Shown: piece after piece, positions 52,661 through 63,282 of the stretch | Position numbering within the stretch: the stretch's first letter is position 1 | Layout of the letters: every line of letters begins with the position of its first letter | Source of the DNA: Phytophthora colocasiae | Lineage: Eukaryota > Oomycota > Peronosporomycetes > Peronosporales > Peronosporaceae | DNA length: 64,000 bases | Direction of reading: 5' to 3' | Assembly (NCBI GenBank): GCA_018806915.1 | Contig: JAGKQI010000009.1 | Span: forward strand, 186,001 to 250,000 | Made by a program: the position numbers and the translations under genes | Notes under the pieces: model-generated | The model's input: only the letters and a program-made list of their open reading frames with translations | Told to the model about the DNA's origin: nothing | Databases searched by the model: none

Positions 52661-54863
52661 TGATCATGAAGCTCTCCGCAGCCGCGACATACGAAGAAGC
52701 AGCGATCCGACGGATGACCCTTCTTGCCGCACTTCAGGCAGGTGAGGCGCTTCCAGCAGCCAAGATCCGAATGTTTCCTGGATCGGCAGTGCGAGCAGCG
52801 CTGTCCTTCGTTGGAAAAACGTGGTCGACGATCTTGTGGCGTTGGATACGAGCTGGCTTGGGTTGGATCCGGATCCTTCGTAGGATCCGAAGTTCCCGTC
52901 TTGGTCTCTGTTGATCCGGCTGTCGTCGAGGTAATCGGTCGCTCACTCGAGGCTGCTACGTATGCTCTGCGGAGCTCACTATCGGATCCGGAGTCCTCGG
53001 AGTCGGATCCCTCAGATTCTACAACTTGCATGGAACGGATCGCACGCGTTGGACCGGTTGGCTGCGGAGCCGTCGTGGTCTTCGGCCGGAACTTGCTGGA
53101 TCCTGATGACGGTTTCTTCTGTCTGGATCTCGCGCGATCTCGGGCCCGCAGTACGTCTTCTAGTTGATCCGCGTCCGCAAGTCGGAGTAATGTCAGTTGG
53201 TCTGCCAGATCCGCATCCCCAAGCATCTCGATGAAGTGTTCAACATTCTTGCGGCGAGCTTTGGCATCTCCATCCTTGATCATCACTCTCGCACGAAGAC
53301 CTGCTACGTTCAAACGATACAAGTATTCTAGTGGCGACTCATCGGATCTCTTGCAAGCGTGGTAGTATTGCCACGCCACCGAGACTCCGAGGCCACAGTA
53401 CTGCGTCTGGATGGCTTTCAGCAGATCACTCCACTTCAGCCTTGTGGATCGACTGAGTTGTCTGTACCAGTTTCGCGCTGGACCAGTGAGGAGATCTCCA
53501 AAGGTAAGGCACTTCGTCAGATGCTTGATCTCTCGTAAAGGCTGACTTGACTTTACTGATCCATGATCTTGCTCGTTCCTCGTCGTGATCCTTGCCTGTG
53601 AACTCCTTCAGGTCCGATATTGCAGAAATCCGGATCCGTTGAATCGTGCTGGATCCTGCTGTAACGGACGCGGCGGTGGTCGTCGCCGTACGCCGGGGAG
53701 CCAATCCGTCAAGGTCGTCAGGGTCATACTCCCAGTTTTCGGCTACTGACTCCATCTCGACGTCCCGGTATACAGGATCCGAAGCGCGCGTCGTGGCTCT
53801 TGGGACCGTAGTCATCTGCCGCTCCTTCAAGAACTTGTCCATGGCTGATTGGAAGTAGGCTTGCAGTCCCTTGGTAGATGTATGCGGCTGGTCCGCGTTA
53901 CGGGATCGATCCGGCGCTGGGATGTCCAGCGATCGAGTCGGCTTGGCATCCAGGATGTCAGTCGACACGGGGGTTGTCAGCAAAGCGGCACCTGCGGGAC
54001 CAAGCGCCATACGTCGGGATTCCGACGAGCTGTCGGATCCTACTTCTGACTCCGCCGAGGCGTATCGCGAGGATCCTGTCTGGTACTCTGGGGACTGCGC
54101 TAGCTTGGACATCGGATCTCGGATCACTGGTCGCTCACCGACGAGGGGCTTCAGTCGGCTGAAGAGCGAGGTCGCTGCGATACGGATCCTGTCGTGATCC
54201 AAGCGGAAGAGGGTATCTCCGTCGAAAGCACCCGCAGCAAAACCTGCTTCCTCGAGCAGGCGTAGGAGATCCAAAGCGCAGTCCAAACTGTTCGTAGACT
54301 GAGCCGGTACCGTGATCAGGCCGGTGAGGGATCCAAGCAACTGGGGTTGTAGGATCCTCATCACAGGGTCTTCCCGGAGGAAGTCTTCGAGCGCGATCCG
54401 GCGATACGAAGCCTCCAGCTGGGTCGACGACCACTCTGATTTCACTACCGGCTTCTCATCCGATTCTGGTGCCTTCAGCTTCTTCCGCGCAGTCCTCGTC
54501 TTCTTCTTCGACGTTTTACCACCTGAGGGCTGCGCGGTGGTGGTGGTGGTGGATGAAGATCCAACAGCTTTCGCTGTCGAATCCCCACCCAGCGGTTCCG
54601 AACGCGGGTTCAGAACCGCGGGGGTCCTCGAAGGGACCTGGGGAGGAGGGAGAGGTTTTTCTTCCGAGTCTGTTGCCAGACTCGCCTCCCTCCTGTCGGC
54701 AGAGCTCCTCCCAGGGCTCCGCCGATCCGTGGATCTAGCGTTCAGCGGTGCTGACGGCGATCCAACGACCGTCGGCACTTCTTCTCCCGGTTCTTCCTTC
54801 ACTTGTACAGTCTCTTCGGACTCACGGTGATATCCTCGGTTCGAATCCGGGCACGCGCACCAT
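52561..54863 (-). pseudogene. gag: Gag of element D
   Basis: It reads RGYHRESEETVQVKEEPGEE, a Ser/Thr/Lys-rich region, AYFQSAMDKFLKERQ, then IQRIRISAISDLKEFTGKDHDEERARSW (Trp kept, unlike B). A frameshift near 53525 follows ASDE. The capsid-like part (SVAWQYYHACKRSDESPLEYL) and three zinc knuckles (CSHCRSRKHSDLGC, CLKCGKKGHPSDRC, CRGCGELHDHGKC) follow, with KMLN at the slippery site. The expected ATG in the primer site (54863) is out of frame with the body, so the 5' end is also damaged. Confidence 0.87.
54835..54862 (-). promoter_or_regulatory. Long primer-binding site of D
   Basis: The plus strand here reads like the last ~28 bases of a tRNA: a T arm (CTCGG, TTCGAAT, CCGGG) and then CACGCGCA and CCA. 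The complementarity extends well beyond the usual 18 bases. B and E keep only the first ~18. The tRNA identity was not determined. Confidence 0.7.
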
Positions 54864-55150
54864 TGTGGTGTAGTTAATCCGCTGGAATGCGCAGGGATCC
54901 AACGTTCACACACGGCGCCCAGACACTGACTAACGGAGGGGGTACTCCGATAACCGTGGGGTTGCTGAGGCTCACATTGTGTACCCGTCAGTGGGCGGGA
55001 TCTGCTCTCTCAGGAACGGAAGAGTGTACACAGGCGTGAGGGCTTGAACGTCCTTGGCGGGGACTTAGGAGGTTGGACGTGCGTGGGTATTCCTGCACAC
55101 AGGTCCTGGTTAGGGGGATCTTGGTCTTGGACTCGAAGATCGTGTGGATC
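54864..55150 (-). repeat. Partial 5' LTR of D
   Basis: It starts TGTGGTGTAG and shares with B's LTR the CAGACACTGACTAACGGAGG and GTGTACCCGTC stretches, then diverges. It ends in a head-to-head join with the LTR of E somewhere near 55140-55160; the exact point is unclear. Confidence 0.6.
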
Positions 55151-55605
55151 CTCGATACATCGGATCGGAAGGAGTTGGTTGTTTAGCCTGACGATCCCGT
55201 CGAATCTCACCCCCTCAAGACCCCCGCTAAAGGAAGCGGTAAGCAACGAAAGGAAGGGGCCGAATCCCGAACATTGGACTATTGGAAGACCTGGATCACG
55301 AACCAGGCACCCGGATCAAGGCTCGAGGACTCGCCTACGACCGGTATCAAGTACCCCGAGGTGGAGTGAAGAACTTCCACGCCGCCTCAAAACCCCTGCG
55401 TCACCCAAGACCTTCTTCCGATCTACAAGACACCTTCAGAAGTTACCTGGAAGAGCGTAACCCGCCTACCGACGGGTACACAAGGTGAAACTACACACAG
55501 CTAGATCACGGATCATCGGGGGACCCCCTCCGTTAGTCGGTGTCTGGGCGCAAGTGGTGATCGGGACCTGCCTTAACGAGATTTTGGCAGATCCGCTCCA
55601 CCACA
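55150..55605 (+). repeat. Partial 5' LTR of E
   Basis: It matches the last ~450 bases of B's LTR in B's own sense, ending GATCCGCTCCACCACA. Upstream LTR sequence is missing at the join with D. It is followed at once by the primer site and gag of E. Confidence 0.75.
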
Positions 55606-57925
55606 ATGGTGCGCGTGCCCGGATCTTCTGGTGACTTCGGATATCACCGTGAGTCCCAAGAAGATGTCAAGATTAAAGAAGAGCAAGGGGAAGAAGTGCC
55701 TACGAAAGTTGGATCGACGGAGGCACCGCTGAAAACAGAAAGATCCACAGATCAGCAGAGTTCTGGGAGGATCTCTACTGACAGGCGCGAGGCAGACCTG
55801 GATCGCAATCCAGATCTTGAAGAAAAACCTCGAATTCCTCCCAAGGCCCCTTCGAGGGCCACCGCGGATCTCGATGAGAATCGAGATCCGCACACGAGCG
55901 ATAAGGAATCAGCAAAACTGAAACCTAATCTGCTCACCAAGTCCACTGTTGCTTCAAGATCGACCAAGAAAAAGAAGATCAAGAGCACCCGGACGAAATT
56001 GAAAGCTCCAGACTCAGAGCCAGAAGATGTGATCAACCCAGGATCGACGATCACCAAGGACGCGATCGAGCAGGCTTATTACAGGAAGATGCTGAGTGAG
56101 ACCTTGCTTAACGATCCTGTTCTTACGATCATACAAGTCCGCCAGATCGGTAATCTCGCCGGCCCGGTGTCGAAGCCCCGGACTAGCTCGGACCGCCTGA
56201 ACGCGGTGAAGATTCTACTCGATCTACTCCAAGAAGCTGGTTTAGTGGCTGGAGAGTTCGACCCCAACTCTCTATTTGACATGGAACTGGAAGCGATCCA
56301 ATCTGCGACCCATGATCTATTCGACTCCCTCAAGATCCTGGTCGGTGAACGCCCACTGACGCCCGATCCAGGCTATCAGACCGGATCGTCATGCTTTTCG
56401 TCAGCGACCTCGGAACCAGATTCCGACAGCCCGAGAAGGCTGCAACGCATGTCGTTGGGCCCCTCTGGGGCCAAATTCCTGAAATCACGTATGAAGAAAC
56501 AAGATACACGATCGGCGGCTACAAAACTAGAGACCAAGACGCCTGATCAGCAAGAAAATCGCCGGATCTGGACAGACCAGACCGCGCCGACGACTAATTC
56601 TACGATCGAGCAACAAGTTGGACGACTACTTCCAAATGGCGATGGATCGTTTCTTGAAGGAACAGAGTCTCGCGGCGCCCCGATCGCCGATCAAAGGGGA
56701 GTTAGATGTTGAAATGGAGTCCGTCACGGCCTCGGATCCGGATGCATGGGAATACGATCCGGACGATCTGGGCATACCAAGTTCCGGGGGACAGATGTCG
56801 AGCCGGGCCACGATCGCATCCGCGGCGATCGGTCAAGGAGGATCGTCGATGATCCAGCGGGTCCGGATCTCAGCGATCTCGGATCTAAAGGATTTTGCGG
56901 GTAAAGATTTGGATGAAGATCGCGCTCGGGCCTGGATCGGTAAGGTCAAGTCGGCGTTCCAGCGCGACCAGGCTACGGAAGAAGAGAAATGCCTCACGTT
57001 TGCCGATCTGATGGTGGGACCGGCAAAGAACTGGTACAGGCAGCTCAGTCGAACGACGAAAACCAAGTGGGCGGATCTGTTGGACAGTTTCCAGACCCAG
57101 TATTGTGGATTGGGTATGTCGGTCGCGTGGCAGTACTATCACGCTCGCAAACGATCGGAAGAGACTCCTCTCGATTATCTCTACCGGCTCAACGTGGCGG
57201 CTTTACGTGCTAGACTGAAGATCAAGGATGGGAGCCCTAAGGCCCGCCGGGAACATGTAGACCACTACATCGAGACATTGGGAGATCCAGAGTTAGCTGA
57301 TCGGCTGACCCTACTCCGACTGAGTGACGTCGACGAACTGGAGGAGGTACTTCGTGCCCGGGAACGGGCGAAAAGCAGACAGCGTAAATCTGCGTTTGGA
57401 TCGAAGTACAGACAGAAGGCACCGACCAGTGCCTCGGCAGCACCTACCCGAGCGGCGGTACGGGCGATCCAAACCCAAGATCCGAGCTCGGAATCAGAAG
57501 AGATATCCGGATCGGACGGATCCGATTCTGAAGGCGATCTCCGGAGGATATATCTTGCCGCGTCAGAGATCGGTGCTGGGGGCGCTCCCAACCAACAGGA
57601 TCAGTCGCGATCGCAGGTGAACGCGCAAGATCGAGGCCGGATCGCGGATCGCAGGGGTACATCAGATCACGATCGAGGTCGCTGTTCACACTGTGGATCG
57701 CGGAAGCACACGGATCTAGACTGCTGGAGACGTCTAACCTGTGACAAATGCGGAAAGAGGGGCCACCCAACGGATCGCTGCTTATATACATGCCGTGGTT
57801 GTGGGGAGATCCATGAAGCTGGAGAATGCCCCATGGAAGAATTCTACAACCAGATCCGCAAGTGGTACGATCCGACCCGACATGCCGGATTGTTCCCCGA
57901 GAAGGTGGAAAAGATGTTAAACTAG
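55606..57925 (+). pseudogene. gag: Gag of element E
   Basis: The ATG at 55606 lies in the primer site (MVRVPGSSGDFGYHRESQ). It is close to B throughout and keeps Trp in RARAWIGKVKSAF where B has TGA. A small deletion near 56605 (after NST) shifts the frame; it continues at 56618 with DDYFQMAMDRFLKEQS. The capsid-like part and three zinc knuckles (CSHCGSRKHTDLDC, CDKCGKRGHPTDRC, CRGCGEIHEAGEC) are intact to KMLN at 57922. Only one gag-protease unit is present. Confidence 0.9.
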
Positions 57926-60713
57926 GACGCTCGCCGGTTTGTAAACCGGTACGAGCCGAGCGTTCTGAGTACTGCATCTATGCATATGTGAACAAGAAAT
58001 CGAGAGATCAAGATAGGGAGAATTCGGATCTGCGCGGTAATACATGTAAGTTGCATTCGTATACTGCTAAGATCGCGAGTCTTCCCCGTGTCGATGAGTT
58101 CTCGCGATCTGGTGCGGAAGTGGCTTTGGATCTCAAGGAAGGAGAATCCAGGGGGTATTGGAAATACCACGCACCAGGAAAATGGTTCCGCCAAGCCAAG
58201 ATCTCAGGCAAGATCAATCATGAAAGAGCGATCTTGCTCCTGGACACTGGCGCCGAGGTATCCATCTTGGATACCACCTTTGCTCGTAAGGTTGGGTGCC
58301 ATTTTGACACTAGTCAGAGACAGGAATGTGTTGGGATCGGCGATAATGTGTACACCACCGAGGGAAGAACGAGGATCAAGATCACGCTTGCGGGATACTT
58401 GGTATATTTTTTCGATATTTGGATCGGGGACCTGTCCGGGCAAGACGCCATCTTAGGTATGGATTTCATGATCCCGGCTGGGGTCCGGATGGACCTAGCC
58501 AAGGGGTCGATGTGCTTACCTAATGAAGTAGGGATCCCACTTAGTGGTCGCAAGAGATTATACGGGGAGAAGGTAAGATCAGTGAAATTGGAGGAGGATC
58601 TACACATCCCAGTTGGGGGATCGGAAGAGACCGCATCGAGAGTGAAATTATCGGCGACGGAGAAATTGTGGGTGACCCGAGGCGACCGATGGGTACCTAC
58701 CGTGGTAAATGGATCCGGCCGAACTCGGTACTTAGTTATTTGGAAGAAGCGACATCTCCTGATCGGAAAAGGAAACGCGCTTCCTCCGGCGGCCAAGGGT
58801 GTTATATGTGATATCGACGTGGGGGATGCAAAGCCAATTGCACAACGAGTCCGAAAGGTGGCGCCACAATTTCGCGAGAAAGTGTCAGACCTTATTAAAG
58901 GACTCCTAGCCGCCAAGATCATTCGGCCATCAACCTCGCCATGGGCATCTCCGATCGTGGTGATCATCAAGAAGAATGGCGTAGACATTCGGCTATGCAT
59001 CGACTATCGGCTGGTGAACAGCCTCACGGGACTGATGATCTACCCGATGCCCTTGATCAATGACCTGTTAGAAGATCTTGTCAAGGTTCTGTGGTATTGT
59101 TCATTAGACATGGCCAGTGGATTCTGGGTCGTATCAATGACCGATCGAGCTCGCGCGATCTCAGCTTTCATCACTCCATTTGGCCTTTTCGAGTGGAATC
59201 GCATGCCGTTCGGGCTGAAGAACGCCCCCCAGATCTATCAACGTCTCGTAGACAATGCCCTATATGGAGTTTTGAAGATCTCCCAGTCCGGAGATGCGGA
59301 AGGCTCTGCGGATGTGTTCGAATCAGGAATCCCGGAGGATCCCGGTCGCCCGTCGGTGCTAGGACGGAGATCATACATCGATGATATCTTGATCACGGCT
59401 GGATCATGGGATCAAATGTGCGATCGGGTAGAAGACCTATTGGGGGCCTGTGATAAGTGGAATCTCTGGATCAGTGTGGCAAAGAGCTTCTGGGGCATGG
59501 ATAAGGTGGAATATCTCGGGCACAAGGTGTCGATCGATGGACTAGAGGCAAACCCCAAGGATCTGAAATCCCTGACGGATCTACCATTCCCGGGATCGCT
59601 CCGATCTATGTAGTCCTTCTTAGGGAGCCTGAAATATTATAGTCGGTTCATCGAGGATTACGCGATCTAGAGTTCGCAGAACTGAGGAGGCGACCGGATC
59701 TACGGAAGATCATGGACAGAACGAGCCCGATCTCCCATGACCCTACTAAGCCAGAGTCAGATCGAGATGGATCGCGAGACATTTCGGGTCAAGGAGGCGA
59801 TAGTGCCCCGGACCCAGACTTGGGGACGACTTGTTCCTCCAGATCGAGCGAAATTAAGATCGCCACGGGACTCAAGACGGAGGATGAGAGGTGGAGTAGA
59901 GCGCACGGGGCGTTCACAGCCTTGAAAGCTAAGATCGCATCGACTCCAGTCCTCCGCCACTTCGATACGGCGAAGTTGCCTGTGGTGATCGTGTATGCCA
60001 GCGACTGGGCGATCTCCGCTGCGTTGACGCAAGAACACGACCAGGTCTACCACCCGGTCGCCAGCCGAACCCTGAAGACGAACGAGCTGAACTACAATGT
60101 TGCAGAGAAAGAAGTGCTATCCTTGTTACGGATCCTGGATCTGTACTACACCATGTTGGTGGGTCGCCGGATCAAGGTCTTTACCCGACATTCCACCCTT
60201 GCCTGGTTGTTCAAGTCAGCCGGTCTTCAAGGGCGCCTAGGTCAATGGTCTGCACTCCTATCGCCATGGTCGCTTGAGATCACGAAATGTACGAAAGGGG
60301 AAGACGAGATACTGGGGGCGATCGCGGCCAGCATGACGCCCAGAACGAAGGTAGACGACGCCCTGATCGCGATCGCACCCCTTAAAGAACCCAAGCGCCG
60401 GATCCGAGCCCCAGTGCCCACAGTGGGTCAAGATGAAGAGCTGTGGGTGTTAAGCTTTGACGGGTCAGCTCGGGTCAAACGAGGTGGGGGTGCATTCAGC
60501 GCGATTGTGTGGAGACTGCCTGGTTGGGAGATAACTGACGCTAGATCCGGTTACGCCGAAGGTCTCACAGTTAACGAGGCAGAATACAACGGGCTCCTCT
60601 TAGGGCTTGATATGCTCACCGGTCGGGATCGCCGTCGCCTGGTGATCTGTGGTGACTCAAATCTCGTGATCCGTCAAGTTCGTGGCGAGATCGATTGTAA
60701 GGCGCCGGGATTA
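57826..60713 (+). pseudogene. pol: Pol of element E, up to the DNA transposon insertion
   Basis: Protease LLLDTGAEVSILD is intact. Right after GRTRYLVI an in-frame deletion removes the long linker present in B and joins to IWKKRHLLIGKGNALPP at the RT start. RT is complete to RRSYIDDILITAGS. A TAG near 59611 replaces Gln in LRSMQSF and a deletion after EDYAI removes about ten residues. RNase H 1 (VVIVYASDWAISAAL) and most of RNase H 2 (FDGSA, NEAEYNG, GDSNLV) follow at 59712-60713. The transposon interrupts at GL|T; the rest is at 63716-64000. Confidence 0.9.
57916..57963 (+). promoter_or_regulatory. Programmed -1 frameshift site of E
   Basis: GTTAAAC (57916-57922) is followed by TAG and then the nested stem: outer ACGCTCG / CGAGCGT (57927-57933 and 57957-57963), inner CCGGTTT / AAACCGG with a GT loop where B has GG. 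Confidence 0.78.
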
Positions 60714-60816
60714 TTGTGGGTTCTACTCCAAATTGGATTGAGCGATTCATCAATCGCCCCTGCCCAATCGCCTAGCAAATCGCCCAACTATCTTAACTCA
60801 TAAGAAATAACATAGG
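60714..60816. repeat. Left terminal inverted repeat and subterminal repeats
   Basis: The 5' ~35 bases align with the reversed right end (63679-63713). Behind it CAATCGCC-like words occur three times (about 60757-60787), one of them in a run with TTGAGCGATT. These could be transposase-binding sites; that is inference. Confidence 0.6.
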
Positions 60817-62151
60817 TTGAAGTTCAATCTCGAAGTTGCGTGCGGTTGCACTACCATGGACAGCGCGAACGCTAGCAGATCACGCCGAAGGAGCTCAACT
60901 CGTGCACGGGCTCGTGCGTTGCCTTATCAAGGGTCCCGACACCTTCCAGTACGTACAGCACATCTTGAAGCAATAGGGAGCACCGTACATCGGCCACGTT
61001 CTTCATCAAGCGATAGTCCCAGCGCGCTTACGGGTCAAGAAACACGTCTAAATGGACCGCAGACTGTGCAGGTGGAAGCGGTAGCTCAGCTCACACCGCC
61101 TAAAGCACCAGAACATTCAGTGCCGTCGTCACCATCTCCCGCTCCAGCAGCCCCAACCTTTCCTCCGTCTCCTTCACAAGCTGTGTCGCCTCCAGCCTCC
61201 CCACTACAAGCAAATATCGATGGCCAAGACCGAGAAGTTCAGCCGTCTAGAGAAGAGCAGGAATATGCGGAAGGCGGACTTCTTCAGCTTCTTGTTCGGC
61301 CCGTTATCAAGAGTACAGTCTGTCAACGTGATCAGAGTGGGAAGAAGCCAGGCGACTTTGTTGCAAATGGAAGCACCTTTCAAGAGATATTGCAGACTCT
61401 TTGGGAAGAGTTTCGCGGTCATATAAAAGGCAGAGCAGTAAAGGAGGAAGGTCAATGGGTGCTCAAGGACCCTGAGCCAGCGGAATGGTATAACATCTTG
61501 CAGTTTAAGTCGGGCCGCCATCTTGTCGTGAATACCAAGACCGAGTTCGAATGGAACCAGTGGCTGGTGAAATCAAAAGGAAAGACAATTATACTCATAA
61601 TCTTTGAGTATGGTTCAGATATCGCAACGGCAAGGGACTATGACGAGTTCGTGGCTGTATGCATCCGACCCCAGACCGACAGAGCTGGTGCTACCGCTGA
61701 GGCTTCACTCCGTGATATTGCTGAAAAACTACAGGACCACTGGGGATCAAGTTTCCAGGCAACGACAATTACTTGGAGAATGTGGGCTAACTACATCACA
61801 CGGAATCTCAATCGCTCCACGTGGCAGGAACAAATTGCGGATCCTCCTCCAGTTTATTTGGTGCATTTGCTTAATGCTACCCATTCGCAGGTTGCAGAGC
61901 GATTGACTAGGATCACCAAGTCAGCAGAGATGGCATTAGATTGCGTTAATAGCAGTCTAGCGGACAATGAAGAGATACTAAACGATCTGGAGGCTCTCAT
62001 ACTTCGCCTGTCATCACACAAGAAAAACCTGATTTCGAAACGAACGATAGTCGAGAGTTTTCTCGCTGATATTGATCTCATGGCCATCACTGATGTGATT
62101 GACCCGTTTTCCGTGATGGAAAACCTTCAAGATACCGAGCATGAAGAGTAG
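60817..62151 (+). CDS. Unknown 444-residue protein of the Tc1-type element
   Basis: This is an intact ORF. The first ~60 residues are Arg/Ser-rich (SRSRRRSSTRARARA) and could be a nuclear or DNA-binding tail. Residues ~75-135 are Pro/Ser-rich. A folded-looking part follows, with STFQEILQTLWEEFRGHIKG, EWYNILQFKSGRHLVVNTK and KTIILIIFEYGSDIA. The C-terminal ~90 residues are helical, likely coiled coil (AERLTRITKSAEMALDC, NEEILNDLEALILRLSS). It ends one base before the transposase stop on the other strand. I do not recognise a family. Its place inside the inverted repeats suggests an element-encoded accessory protein. Confidence 0.75.
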   Translation: MKFNLEVACGCTTMDSANASRSRRRSSTRARARALPYQGSRHLPVRTAHLEAIGSTVHRPRSSSSDSPSALTGQETRLNGPQTVQVEAVAQLTPPKAPEHSVPSSPSPAPAAPTFPPSPSQAVSPPASPLQANIDGQDREVQPSREEQEYAEGGLLQLLVRPVIKSTVCQRDQSGKKPGDFVANGSTFQEILQTLWEEFRGHIKGRAVKEEGQWVLKDPEPAEWYNILQFKSGRHLVVNTKTEFEWNQWLVKSKGKTIILIIFEYGSDIATARDYDEFVAVCIRPQTDRAGATAEASLRDIAEKLQDHWGSSFQATTITWRMWANYITRNLNRSTWQEQIADPPPVYLVHLLNATHSQVAERLTRITKSAEMALDCVNSSLADNEEILNDLEALILRLSSHKKNLISKRTIVESFLADIDLMAITDVIDPFSVMENLQDTEHEE

Positions 62152-63282
62152 TTAATCACGAGAGTAGCTTGCGCTGCTATCGTCGGACACCAGGTTAAAT
62201 CCAAGTAATTCTTCGTCATCACTTGCTTGTTCATTGTCACCCAACAGAGAAGGGAGGGGGCGATTTTCTGATGCCATGGGGCCATTAGGGTCAAAATAGC
62301 CTTGCATTTTCCAGCCGCAATGCTCAAAAACTCTTGACATGTCGAATCGTTCAAATCGGTGAAAAGTCTCCACGGTAAATGGTAGTAAGTCACGCCCACT
62401 CTTTTCGTCGTAATGACGCTGGAAGTATCTCTTCACATACCCAAACATGAACTCGATTGGGTTGAAGAATGGGCAGTAAGCCGGTAGGAAAATAGGAACG
62501 ACTCCAATACTGCGCAAAAAGTGAATTATTTCAGGGTGTCGGTGAATCGATGCTCCATCCAGTATCCACACCGAGTTCGACCCAGGATATTGTCGAACGT
62601 TTGCACGTTTAGAGTATGCAAAGTCCTGGCAGCACTTCACAAACTCAACTCGATCAAATGTGCCTTGAGTGTCAAAACTATCGATCAATCCACTAACTCC
62701 AATAAATGCCAGTACAGAAATCCTCGGCTTGCGTTGAAAGTCACCTCGAATCGCAAGCTTTCGCCCTTTCATGGAATATCCACGTTTTCTGATCATACCC
62801 CGATTATCAAAAGAAACTTCATCAAGAAACACGAGATTGTGGTGACTCCAGTCAAGGTTTGACAGCTCCTCGACAAATCGGAATACATCCTGCTCCTTAA
62901 TATGCATCGCTCGTCTTTCCAGCACCTTCCACGTGAGGCCACAGTCATGAATGATGCGCCATACAGACGACTTTGAGATCGACATACTGTGCGCGTCCCT
63001 GAATGCGGCTTGAGCCTCATCCAAGTAGGCTAAAGGATGCTCACTGTAGAACTCACAAAGCCACTTTCGGTGATTCGCCGTGAACTTCTGTTCTATCCTT
63101 GTCTGAGCACGCTCAACGGTTCCTGTAGCTTCATACGCTCGAATCCAGTTACCAATTGTCGTTTCACACTTGGTAAATGCGCGAGAGAGCTCCTTTCGCG
63201 ACAACCCATGCTCATAGAAAGCGTACAAACAGTGGAGAATAGTATTGGGGTGCGCATGTTGCTGAGTGACAGCTACCTCCAT
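62152..63282 (-). CDS. Tc1/IS630-family DDE transposase
   Basis: This intact 376-residue ORF starts MEVAVTQQHAHPNTI. Two helix-turn-helix-like regions fill residues ~10-115 (GLSRKELSRAFTKCETTIGN; SISKSSVWRIIHDCGL). The catalytic acids are Asp154 (VFLDEVSFD), Asp242 (WILDGASIH) and Glu277 (NPIEFMFG), with 34 residues between the last two, a DD34E spacing. The motif PAYCPFFNPIE is typical of the DDE_3 group. An acidic C-terminal tail follows (DNEQASDDEELLG). The length suits the family. It should cut at the inverted repeats and insert at TA. Upstream there is only non-coding sequence, presumably its promoter. Confidence 0.93.
   Translation of the reverse strand: MEVAVTQQHAHPNTILHCLYAFYEHGLSRKELSRAFTKCETTIGNWIRAYEATGTVERAQTRIEQKFTANHRKWLCEFYSEHPLAYLDEAQAAFRDAHSMSISKSSVWRIIHDCGLTWKVLERRAMHIKEQDVFRFVEELSNLDWSHHNLVFLDEVSFDNRGMIRKRGYSMKGRKLAIRGDFQRKPRISVLAFIGVSGLIDSFDTQGTFDRVEFVKCCQDFAYSKRANVRQYPGSNSVWILDGASIHRHPEIIHFLRSIGVVPIFLPAYCPFFNPIEFMFGYVKRYFQRHYDEKSGRDLLPFTVETFHRFERFDMSRVFEHCGWKMQGYFDPNGPMASENRPLPSLLGDNEQASDDEELLGFNLVSDDSSASYSRD

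Noticed and set aside
54830..54863. Apparent tRNA gene 3' end on the plus strand
   Set aside because: Only the T arm and acceptor are present, CCA included, next to an LTR: it is a primer-binding site.
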